Source: Phymatolithon calcareum (taxonomy: Eukaryota > Rhodophyta > Florideophyceae > Hapalidiales). Taken from it: a DNA stretch of 64,000 nucleotides. The number at the start of each line of letters is the position of its first letter. Position 1 is the first letter of the stretch. The notes below the pieces were generated by a model that did no database searches, had not been told where the DNA came from, and saw only the letters and a list, made by a program, of their open reading frames with translations. The stretch spans positions 124,001 to 188,000 of the forward strand of contig OZ345354.1 in assembly GCA_977006965.1 (NCBI GenBank), read 5' to 3'. Shown in pieces: positions 1 to 9,840 of the stretch. The translations under genes and the position numbers were made by a program.

Positions 1-740
1 TTCTTCATCGTTCAAGAATCATCTTCGCGATTTACGTGTTATTTTCAACCGTTACCGCTTCTTCAAGAGTCATCTGAACCTTTAGAAATCCAAATTTCTC
101 GCAGCCAATATCAAATACCTGGGTCACGTGGTTAATAAACACGGGGTACTTCCAAACCGGCATTAGTCGACGCCGTCAAGAGCTCTTCGTCTCCAGAACA
201 TGCCGAAAGTCCCTCTGCCGGGAAGAAGGCTTTCAAAAGCTTCGTCGATTCGTCCCTCGATTCGTCCCTCGTTTTGCTCACATCGCTGAACCTTTGGTTT
301 TTTTAAGCCGGAAGAATTAGGTATTTGTTTGGACTCCAGAACGTGCAACTGCCCTTTCTGAACTTCAGAACCCCATTTCCCGCAGTCCTGTTCTCGCCTT
401 TCCCCAATGGGACAAGCCGCTCATTCTCTCTGCCGATGTCAGAGACTTTGGCGTGAGCGTTGTACTGCAACAGTATGACGACTCTGGCCAAATCAGGCAT
501 GTCCAGTTTTTAAGTCACGCATTCACTGACCGTGAATCTGACTAGAGCACTCCCGAGAAAGAACTTTTCTCTTTCGTCTACGCCCTCAAGAAATTTCGCG
601 TGTATCTTTACGGACGCCCATTCGTCTGGCACACTGACTCCTCTTCCCTTCAGTGCCTCTCCACGGCGAAATCGTTGGCTCTCAAGTTGCTTCGCTGGTC
701 GCTCTTGGTTTTAAGCTACCGTTTTACTCGACCATATGCC
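1..740 (+). pseudogene. Ty3/gypsy reverse transcriptase tail and RNase H (broken)
   Basis: Conceptual reading of the plus strand in shifting frames gives IKYLGHVVNKHGV near 95-150, the end-of-RT motif of Ty3/gypsy polyproteins. Around 418-480 it gives LILSADVRDFGVSVVLQQ, the first RNase H acidic motif. From about 550 to 720 it reads KELFSFVYALKKFRVYLYGR followed by HTDSSSLQ, the later RNase H motifs. The order RT, RNase H and then integrase downstream is that of Metaviridae-type elements. No single frame stays open, so this copy is dead. The rest of the RT and the 5' LTR would lie left of the window. Confidence 0.8.
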
Positions 741-904
741 CGGGACGAGTAATCAAATGCCAAACGCTTTGTCCCGGAATCATGTTTCTTTGAGTTCCAT
801 TTCTTCGATTATTAAGTATCCGCTCAAGATCTTGTCGGTATCTTCCCCATCGTCAAGAAGCGCTTCTCGGACTGACGAAGGCCTCTTCACTACCACAAAG
901 CTGA

Positions 905-2460
905 TCTCCGCACAATACCGTGATCCCTACTTTCGGATGTGGCACGAGCACCTGGTCAGAACTCAAGCGCTACCGCCACTCTCTCCGCCGGAGGGGCGTG
1001 CTCTGAAACTTTGCCGTGATCAACACAAGACTCAGCTACGATCTCTCTCATTCCGTTTCATCATAGTCGAAGGTATCGTGATGCGTATCATGGACTTTAC
1101 ATTCTACGCTAAGATCCATCAAGCGGGTGATCTTCCCCTATCTCGTTCGTTCTTGCGCCCTGTTATTTCCCACTCTTTTCGGGAATACGTACTTAAGCAC
1201 TTCCATCTACCGGCTCATCGCTGCGCTTTGCGAACTCTGCGTGACATTTCCCGACATTTCTGCTGGCCTCAGCTCTTCAAAGATGTTGTCACGTTCGTCT
1301 TATCTTGCCATCCGTGAAATAGTCGCAACTCCGAGTCGGATCTGCAAGGACTATTGAGTTCCACTCCGGCAACAGCACCTACGTATCGCATCTCGCTGTA
1401 TATCATCGGCCCTCGAACTACCACCCCGGAAGGCTATCGCTGGATTCTGGTCATGGTAAACCATTTAACCAAATGGATTGTTGCGGTTCCGTTACGAGAC
1501 AGAACAAGCAGTACGATTATACGTGCGTTTAAGGATCATTGGCTTTTGGAAAGCTACGCATGCCGCCACGTCTTCGCCGACAGAGCGCGCGAATTTTGGA
1601 CTCCCCAGTTTCGGCAGCTTATGTCCGACTGTGGCTCGATTTTTATTCCTGGTCTGCCACATCATTCTAAGACTCAAGGGTTTCTTGAGCGCGCAAACAG
1701 GACTATTCAAGATGCTATCGCAAAGAATCTCAAAGGTAGCGAACACCTCCGGTTGCAGTTCCTCCGCCCTGTCGTTCAGGCATATCGTCACACACTCCAT
1801 ACCTCTACTGGACGTACGCTGTTCGGCTGGGAACCAGCTCCTCCGGCCTTGAACGCTCTCCTCCAGTCTACCCTGCAGGACCCCTCTCTTGCGGAATATG
1901 TCTCAACTCTAAAGCACAATATCTAATCTGCTTGGAATGATGCTGCTCTGCATCTTTCCAACTCTGTCCTATGGAAGCTTCTCAGTTTCGATTCCTCCTC
2001 CAACAATTCCACTGTGACTACAACTGCTGACGGCGTTTCACGAAGTGAGGAACTCCGCGCCCGCTATGTTTTCCCGTTCACAGCGACGTTGAACTTCAAA
2101 CCTGCTGTTCACTATGAGGACGCTTCTCAACCTCCTCCCTCGCCAGTATCTGCTCCGCAGCTGGCGCCGCACCCTCATCAAAAGACACCTCGTCGTCGTG
2201 GTCGTCCGCGGAAGCAAACAGGAATTCCTATCCCGGATGCCTCTCCGCTTGTTCTACCGACTCCTCGCCGCCGCGGTCGTCCACGAAAACGAAAATCATC
2301 CATTCTGCGGCCGATTCTACGCTTGTTGCGCCCTCTCCGCGGCGCCGTGGTTGCCCGTCCAAGCCAAAATTGTCTCCGCCTGCCAAACCCGCGTATTCTG
2401 CACATCCACCGTCTGTTTCTTCTTCCCGCAGATTTCGGCGCTCTCGCCATATTCCCATGA
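905..2460 (+). pseudogene. Ty3/gypsy integrase with AT-hook C-terminal tail (broken)
   Basis: About 1170-1310 encodes the zinc-binding region (LPAH...LSCHP). The core follows from 1354: GYRWILVMVNHLTKWIV, then FADRAREFWTPQF (second Asp) and GFLERANRT (catalytic Glu). The first catalytic Asp appears changed, because the codon before IIGP encodes Tyr where the family has Asp. A TAA at 1924-1926 interrupts the frame, but the same frame stays open to 2460. That tail contains two AT-hook cores (RRRGRPRK) near 2185-2215 and 2262-2290, and a third decayed hook (PRRRGCPSK) in another frame near 2338. AT-hooks bind the minor groove of AT-rich DNA, so a targeting role is plausible but inferred. Confidence 0.75.
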
Positions 2461-2559
2461 AGCTCAGATCGTAATACATGTTATAAAGCACTCGCATGTT
2501 TCTCGTCTTGACCATACGCTGTCTGTCTATTATCATCGCGCTCACACAGGAAGCCACCG

Positions 2560-2905
2560 AGATTTTCGCTTTCGTCCTTTCTTCGGCAGGCTCGGACTTT
2601 CGCTGTCGACATTTCTTCGACATGGCTCCTTGTGTGCAGGAGGTCACGGAAGATTTCGCTGTCGTCATTTCTTCGAAAGCTTCGGACTTTCGCTGTCGAC
2701 CTTTCTTCGATATGACTTTTTGCGATTTTTGCACGCCACCACAGGTTTCGCTGTCGTCCTTTCTTCGACAGGCTGTGTACCTTCGCTGTTTCTTCGACAT
2801 GGCTGTATTATACGCTTGACTGTCGCCACACATTTCGCTGTCGTCTTTTCTTCGACAGGCTGTGGACTTTCGCTGTCGACAATTCTTCGACATGACAGTC
2901 ATTTT
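2560..2905. repeat. Degenerate ~90-bp tandem repeat, four units
   Basis: Four copies of a unit built from TTTCGCTGTCGTC, TTTCTTCGACAGGCT and GGACTTTCGCTGTCGAC start near 2566, 2657, 2745 and 2838 (spacing about 88-93 bp). Each unit is itself a diverged dimer of a CGCTGTCG-TTTCTTCGAC motif. Reading frames stay open on both strands because the repeat is stop-poor. On the minus strand it would encode a repeated Lys/Arg-rich motif (SKKxRQRKS). The array lies just downstream of the gypsy pol tail and could be its 3' non-coding region. Confidence 0.7.
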
Positions 2906-3057
2906 CGCCGACCCACAGACAGTTCTTTCTAAATTACCCGACAGCAGCTAGCTGTTTTATTTTTTATCGATTAAAATTCCAACATTCGTGGGCTCAACAC
3001 ATTCCTAAATCGACCTCAAACCCATTGTTCGAGCCGTTCACACATTTCTATTCATAA
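2906..3057. other. Short intergenic spacer
   Basis: A short AT-rich spacer between the tandem repeat and the end of the minus-strand gene at 3058. I see no feature in it. Confidence 0.4.
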
Positions 3058-4389
3058 TCACTTCGCTACACGTTTCTTCTGGTGCCTATTCTGGGCGCTG
3101 TTCAGCTTCCGCTTCTTTCCCACGCTATTGTTGGAACTGATGCACTCCAAACGACGAACGAATATCTTCTCGATGACGTTGCCGTCTCCGACGCAACACT
3201 TAACGGCCGCAGCGCACAAACTCATCGGGTGTTCTTCCATACTGTCGTACAACAGTTTTTTGTCACCCTCCACGCAGATGAGATGCGTCACGCAATTCGT
3301 GCCGACAAGACGCACATCGGCAATACCACGACATTTGTTCACGAACCAATCCAGACTGACCGCTGCACCGCCTCTCGCATCGTCATATTCCGTTAGTCGA
3401 TACGTACGGACATCATACTCGACCCGCTTCGCCAAATCTCGCAAACAGCGCACAGTCCGCATTTCAGCCAGACGCCACACATCTCGCGCCACTTCCTCAT
3501 TTCCGGCCGCAAATATCGCATTCATCACAGCACTCAACATATATTCGAAGCCGTTGTTGACAGCCAAAGTGCGCTCGTTCCGACGGTAGTACCTGCTTGC
3601 TGACCGCGCCTTCGGCCTCCATCCTGCACTCTCGAAGACGACTATCTTCCCCGGATTATCCGTACAGAACTTGTCAAACAAATCCAGACGCTTGTGTAGC
3701 GGTGTTTTCCGCGAAACTTTCAGCCGACTTTCGCTCTTGCTTAACGTTACCACTTCTCCTTCTTTCACCATTTGAATCTTGGACGTGTAATACAAGATGA
3801 GATGCCAGTTGGATGACGTTCTCGCAGCACTGTAATAACATCTCGGTTCCAAATCCTCGTAGCGCAAGTTCCGCGGCAGATTGAGCCCGTTGATTCGATG
3901 CTATGGATTGTAGAAGATCTTTCCCATCTCTATGACGTTGTCGCTCTCCCTGAGGTTGTTAAACTCGTCCTCGATTACAATCGCGTCTGACAAACCCCAC
4001 AGATACGCGATTTCCCGAGTCAACTTGACTCCCGGTCGATCTTTGCACCAATAGAACACGGCTCGTCCAAAGCTCCTCCGAATGTCGTCATCGTTCGACG
4101 ATATATCTTGCGCATACAGTTGATCTGTGCCAGGTCGCATTCGAAGCACCCACCATCCCGGATAACGTGCGTTTCGGCCTCTGAATACGACATTCGCGAA
4201 ACTACGCCCGACTTCCTCCTTGCTGATGACACACTCTTCCGAATACTTGTTCGTGGTGCGGCGCGCGGCTTTCATGGCCACTGTTTTCCGCGGCATCGCG
4301 CCGCCCGTGCTCTTCTTCGCCGTCTGCTTCGTCTTTTCCTCCTGGGCGGTTGACGTTTTTGACAGTAATAATCGCGGAGTTTGTTTCAC
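3058..4389 (-). pseudogene. Unknown nuclear-type protein with histone H3 tail-like N-terminus; one in-frame stop
   Basis: One minus-strand frame is open for about 443 codons except for a TAG at 3901-3903. Residues 20-43 (nt 4261-4332) closely follow the histone H3 N-terminal tail: TKQTA, KSTGG, PRK and KAAR are all at the H3 positions, 18 of 24 identical, including the residues matching H3 K4, K9, S10, K18 and K23. The H3 fold does not follow. The remaining ~400 residues are unrecognised. They include TNCVTHLICVEGDKKLLYDS, which has a His...Asp spacing seen in some papain-like proteins (weak inference), and a basic end (KKRKL...HQKKR) that looks like a nuclear signal. The frame has no ATG before the tail: it opens with GTG after a stop, and a good splice acceptor (ACCGCCCAG) sits just before the EEKTKQ codons, so an upstream exon may supply the start. 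Confidence 0.55.
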
Positions 4390-6369
4390 TACCCGTCATT
4401 GCGCTTCGGCTATCTGCGGAAGATCTTAATCAACGTGTCGCGATTTGTCGAAGACGCGCTCAACGGGGTTCCACTTCCGCGATGACGGTCAACGCAGGGG
4501 AGCAAGACGCGAACGCACAGACCACGCAATGCGATGTTTCGGGTTCGGTGCTGGGTTGGGGTGAGCTGTTTCCCCCTCGACCCGGAGATGACTTGTGGGC
4601 CTCTGATATAGGCATCCCGTGTGACCTCCCGCGCATGCCACGTGTTTTTCCTGCCAGCGCTGAGTTTTCGAAATATTTTTTAGGCACTTTTGCCACGTGG
4701 CCCCAATTATTAGATTTTTGTCCTACACAAATAATTTTACCTGACGGACACCTGTCCTAATCCCAGTATCATACCGCATTCTGAACGCTCCACCTTGACC
4801 GTCCCGCGTGCACGTCTTCTTCGCGCGCGGACGCGCTGTTGGAAACGACAAACATCCTGTCGTTCCCTCAAGGCAGGAGATGTAATGCCTTTGAGTGGGC
4901 ATTATGATGCGCACCTCAGAGATATCTTTTTACTGCACGTTAACCAATCAACGTTGAGTACCTCCAGGAGATTTTAGTAGAAATAGCTCGCCGAGTTCAC
5001 GTAGTATGGCAAGCAGATAAAGAGAGAAAACAGCACAACAACTAACACACAACCCAACAAATTATTGGAGACAATCACTGTCCCCACGGCCACACGTTTC
5101 TGAATAAACGAACGCCTACAGACGATATTACTGTGCGGGGTGCCCTATAGTGTGCATTCATACACAAACTTAACGACTCACAGCCAACGCGTACGTTAAA
5201 AAACAATTTTATTATCCAGAGATACATTTTTTAACCCGTATCGGCTGGTTTGTAAAACTTTAAAGCCCAATATCTTCATAGGTGTCAGAAAAAACTCTAT
5301 CCTACACATATGTTTGAAAAATGGATGGTTTTGTGGTCCAAAATCAATAATTTTAATCAGAAATAGAAAAATTCTAGTCCAAAATGTCCGTTACGGGATA
5401 AATAAAATTGAGCCAGAAACAGTGATTTATCTATATTTCAAAGAAGTGTAATTCAGCCTAAAATTGTAATACTCATTCTTTTTGCTCAAACGGCGAGATT
5501 ATCTGTTTCTTAATGACACTGTGCTGTTTTTTGAGAGATCCTGAAGGGAAGGAGGAAAAATTCCACAGTTGAATTTGCGGGATAATTTCCATCTCGGCAT
5601 AAAAGAGCCCACGTCATCCCCGAAGAATCTTTCAGATCTTGGTAGCATGAGCGGTTACAGAATAGCAACAAACTTTTGAAAATTAGTAATCATATTTTAT
5701 GTAACATGCGGGCCAACTATAACTGGCCTGTACAATGTATTGCTTCCTAAAAGCCAAATCAAGTTTGAAAAAGAGATATTTTTGAACTGGAACATAAGCG
5801 GAGTACGGAAAGGCACACGTTTAGTTAAGGTACCATAGATATTGTGGCGTCTAACGCTACTATCATACTCTCTATTTCCTATAAGACTAGCTCCCTTCAA
5901 ATTGTTTATACAGCTTGCATTTGCAGCAAGCCCTTACAGATAGTATTATAGTCATTACAGTACCGTAGGTTGCGATGCGTACTTGCATCATGAAGGATCA
6001 CGAAGGGCAAAACCTAGAACCGTTGCTTAGAGCTGAACAGATGCTTACAAGGTAAGCATTGCAGTGGCTTCCGGAACTTTCCATTGATCCATTTCTCGTA
6101 CTGCCAAGTCATCCTTTTGATCCAATTCTTTTTCTATAAAGGTCTCCGCTTCGCGGCGCCCTCGGCATTTGGCAGGGAACAACACGACCACACCCAGTGT
6201 ACCAACTCGTGCGCTTCAAACCCCACAGATACCAGCCAAAAATCTAGAATAAAATATTCTATTTAAGAATATACGCTTCCATTTTCTCGCGACTTTGAAG
6301 AGATAAGCGCCTCCACCACAGTTCACTACCGGGCACCCACCCACAGCAACAGCTCACCCTGCCTCCGCC
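4390..6369. other. Intergenic region, no supported gene
   Basis: About 2 kb without a convincing reading frame. The part from roughly 4900 to 5950 is AT-rich. It separates the minus-strand H3-tail-like gene from the plus-strand gene at 6370, so it could hold divergent promoters, but no motif decides this. Confidence 0.4.
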
Positions 6370-7297
6370 ATGTTGGGGAAAAAACGGGCAGCGAAAGCAC
6401 AAACAGAAGCAGCAGTAAAGGAGATGGCTGCGATGGCACGGTCGGATGCACTAGATGGACTGGACCCCAAAGAAGTTCGAAAGAAGCACTCCAGTTTTTT
6501 GGAGATGAACCCGAGTACATTTCGGAAAAAGCTTCGTGAAGTGAAAGAAAGGATTTGCGTTTCTGAAGGTATGGTTTTTCTTTTCCGTTTTGCCTGTTTT
6601 CGGATGGTGTAGTATCTAATATATCTGATTTGCAGCTGATGCCGAAGGCCAGTTCCTACAGAAGAATGCGATGGGCCTAAGTCCGATGAATTCTGGCGTT
6701 GTCAAGGAAAACAGGCAAAAGTCTATGATCTTAGACGCCGATTCGAGCGGCGAAGATGCAGAGGAAAACATCGAGTGTGAAAGCGCAGCGCTTTCTGGCG
6801 AGGCCGACTTTCGCACATTTAAACCAATTTACATAATGGGGAATTGACAGGATAACAATGAAGACAAGAGAGTTTCTGTGGCGATATTAATGCCCTCGGG
6901 CACCATACAAACCAGCGATGATCACGATGTGGAGGTTGTAGATTCCGGCTGTGCCCTGCGCATTTCAGTTGTTTGGCCAAGATCAATGACAGACGTTCAT
7001 TTTCTCTACAAAATCTGGCTTGAGCGCAACGCCCTTTTCCTGCCTAAGCACCCTCGTTTACTCTCGTTCCGCCCCTTTCTGCGTAATTTGCGCAAGAGCT
7101 CTCACGAGATCGTGTTCAGGACGTTCACTCTCCAGCTGTCATTCCGCGTGAAGACGGAGGTCAACTCAGTGAAGAAGGTAAAGGTGAACCTCCTTTTTCT
7201 AAAGCGTCGGACCGCTTTTTCTACATTACCCTAGAGGCTCCGGATACCAAATATACCGAGCAGTTCAATAAGCCCATTCAATTTGACATGGCATAGC
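6370..7297 (+). pseudogene. Uncharacterised element-associated gene, copy 1 (broken)
   Basis: Exon 1 starts at the ATG at 6370 (MLGKKRAAKAQTEAAVKEM...) and contains NPSTFRKKLREVKE. A 67-bp intron follows (6569-6635, GTATGG...TTTGCAG), and exon 2 continues in frame. A TGA at 6845-6847 interrupts it, after which the same frame reads VAILMPSGTIQ...ISVVWPRSMTD...KHPRLLSF...LQLSFRV. A frameshift near 7150 is then needed to reach FFYITLEAPDTKYTEQF and the stop at about 7297. The whole series matches, block by block, the gene at 55844-59580, including a phase-1 intron at the same place after the FP/NP..F..L motif. The function is unknown. The partner copy lies in a DNA transposon-like insertion opposite a transposase, so it is probably an element accessory protein (inference). 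Confidence 0.6.
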
Positions 7298-8899
7298 TCT
7301 CTGTTCATCTTCTGTTCCAATAAAAGAATTTAGTTTTCACGAAAGCGAATGGGCATGCTATATTGATTAATTTATTATCATAAAAAGCGAGATTTCCGCA
7401 GCCGCCTGGGACGGTCCGCAATAGTACTATGATAATGCAGTTCCAAACAAGTGGAATCATTTCGCCGATGGCGGGCTGTCCGAGTACGAAACAAGTCAGG
7501 ACCTGGTATGGGCCCTTTGATGACGGAGACGCATTAACCCTAAACAAATCTATCGTATTCTTATCATATTGAATGTACCGAGATCAAGCACTTCCAACAT
7601 CTTGTAATGGGTCGCTCCTGAAAATGATAAATTGCACAAAATGCGTCGTCACGCCACGGTGCATTTGTCTCGTGTCCTCGATTTGTGACACGCAAAATGT
7701 CCAAATCGCGCGACATTTGGTCCTAGAGCTTCCCTCTGTGAACCAAATGTGTTGTACGACACATTTCTATCATTTTCGCTACGGCGCGTTTCTCTCAGTC
7801 GGAGTAGTGCAGTGATCTGCCTCATGCACTTCATCCATGGGTGATCAGAAAGATGCGCTGCAGCTTAGAAGAGTAGATCCTCGCCCATGCTATGCAAGTA
7901 CGTAATAATATTCTAGCTGGATCTTGAGGAGCTTGATAAGCGCACACTGATGCCGTTATTCCGAAGAGCAAGCAGACGAACATCTCAGATCCGCGTGTCC
8001 TCCCCCATGTCAACACCAAGCCGAAACGAAATTCTGCGCTCATTGAGAGCGGCCTCCCGCGACAATACGTTTCTGCGTCCAGACGTCGAATAGCCCCATC
8101 AGTTGAATAGGGTGAGTACTTGTTGTACAGAGTGGCATACTTTACAAGTCTGTATCGAAACGTAACATGGTTAACACCTGTTAAGGTGATTAACGAGTGC
8201 TCGAAACCCGATCCGAAAAGCGTGCGAAAAGCAGACATATGGGGATGCTGCAGAGCTCCTCTGGAGATTCCTCGGTCACGGAGCCGGCGGACGTGCAGGG
8301 ACATTCGGTACCGCATGAGTCCATTTGCGATCCTTCGCTGCAGATGCCGTTTATACAGCAGAATGAATAAAAGACGGATAATCAATCCCATTCTTACCGA
8401 ACTTGTTTGCGGACCAGATGGAAATAGACAGCTCTGCTTTTCAACTCCATGCGTAAAGGGGAAAGCCGAACTGACGAAAGAACACTCGAGAAGAGACATC
8501 TTCGTGTATTCATTACAATGACACAGTACTTATTTCGTCTAGCACCATAAAGCCTTCTCCGTGCAACGAATCTATGGATCTACCTATAATTTCTTCACTT
8601 TCCTCTCTCCCTTCGAGTGAACGTTTAAATAGTCTCCTGGAGCACTTTACAGCCCGCCAGATTACCCTTTGGAGTATTATACTTCTTTTGAATTTGGAAT
8701 TTATTAAACGCCCTCAGTAACACTCATGAAACTGCAAGGGAGATGCGTTTCAGCAGCTACGTTGTAGCTTCGATCATATATTCAAATACTAGTAACCCGG
8801 GTTAACGTCGTAGCCCTAGATGCAAAAACCCTCTCCCGTAAAAGGGCGGAGGGAAAAGCTTGGGGTCCACTGATCAGATTTCCTCAGCTGGCGCCTTGT
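7298..8899. other. Intergenic region, no supported gene
   Basis: About 1.6 kb. The minus strand at 7831-8499 stays open for over 200 codons, but nothing in it resembles a known domain and the start is not convincing, so I do not call a gene. At 8695-8760 a TTTATTAAA-containing segment resembles 13365-13425. On the minus strand it supplies an AATAAA-type signal downstream of the exon at 8900. Confidence 0.4.
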
Positions 8900-9133
8900 C
8901 TATTCTATGTCGTCGTAAAAGACGATAGTGAAGAAGAGTAGCTTGTCTAGAGCTTTTTCAGTGATATCAGTCTCCTCTTTGGTCAGTTGATATCTTTCGA
9001 GGCATTCTTCCACGTTGCTCATGAGGATTGGTACAGTATCACCGAACTTGTCTGTGAGAAGTGATGTGCTCATTGGGGGGAACCGACCGAATGCCCACTC
9101 TACCGCTAATTGGCGGTGCCGTGTTTTCGGGAG
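8900..9133 (-). CDS. Terminal exon of an unknown gene family, paralogue A
   Basis: The minus strand reads LPKTRHRQLAVEWAFGRFPP, then LLTDKFGDTVPILMSN, and ends ...ITEKALDKLLFF...DDIE with a TAG at 8900-8902. It starts at a likely splice acceptor (GATTATCAG) near 9134. It aligns along its length with the exon at 13456-13698: shared RHRQLA, ST.L, KFG, TEKALD.LL. A diverged AATAAA-containing segment lies 3' of both. Protein-level similarity with clear nucleotide divergence suggests a genuine family rather than chance. No known domain is recognised and the upstream exons were not found, so this may be a gene fragment. Confidence 0.45.
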   Translation of the reverse strand, partial: LPKTRHRQLAVEWAFGRFPPMSTSLLTDKFGDTVPILMSNVEECLERYQLTKEETDITEKALDKLLFFTIVFYDDIE

Positions 9134-9711
9134 TCTGATAATCGCTGGGGTGGAGTATTATACTGCTCCAAAACCCCTCGGTCTCCAGCGGTGTAATGTA
9201 ATACATGTACTCTTCAGCACCAAAGTGAGGGCCCATGTCGGATGCTTTGGGCACTATAAGCACCCAAAATAGGACATCAAATCAATTAATATTTTGGTTC
9301 CGTAACGGAATTGTCCACTGCGGGCGCAAATTTTTGGACTGATATGAAAAACTCTTATCCGCTGATAAGGATTTCGATATCCTTGGCTTGATTTGGTAGT
9401 CTCACATCACCGGGATAACGGAACTCGTGTCAGTATGATAGAAGTTTCAATATCACGAGTACAAGAAACGTAGAGTCCGATGTATGAGGATGGCTGTACC
9501 GGAGCTACAAAAACGCGACAGCGCAGCCATGTGACGGAGATGACCTGAATCGTAATGCATGATGACGCTTTTGGGATGGACCGCGAGGCTTGAGCACAGG
9601 CTGGACGTGCATTCATTGAGGACCTGGTGAGGCACCCTTATCTCATGCGCGTTCCAGGCGCTGCGGCTCAAACTCCCCTTCTCTCAGTCCTACATTCTAA
9701 GAATTGGACTA
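9134..9711. other. Intergenic region, no supported gene
   Basis: Between paralogue A and the left target TA of the Tigger-like transposon. Overlapping short minus-strand frames near 9400-9670 show no recognisable domain, and I see nothing else. Confidence 0.4.
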
Positions 9712-9713
9712 TA

Positions 9714-9736
9714 CAGTCAATCCTCGATAAACGGAT
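9714..9736 (+). repeat. Left terminal inverted repeat of Tigger-like element
   Basis: A 23-bp end starting CAGTCAATCCTCG, identical to the reverse complement of 13218-13240 and preceded by the target TA. Confidence 0.9.
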
Positions 9737-9840
9737 GGGCAATGTGGAAGGTCTAGATATCCAGTAAATCAAGGATATTCCAGAAGAAAATTCGAGTCAT
9801 ACGTATAATGGCACACGTGTACAGACTCGACTGTACACTG

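Noticed and set aside
2228-2902. Minus-strand 224-codon frame with repeated SKKxRQRKS as a gene
   Set aside because: It lies over the tandem repeat and the gypsy tail read on the other strand. The open frame is explained by the stop-poor repeat.
7831-8499. A 222-codon minus-strand frame and an overlapping 133-codon plus frame as genes
   Set aside because: No domain or conserved block, overlapping frames on both strands, and no convincing start context.
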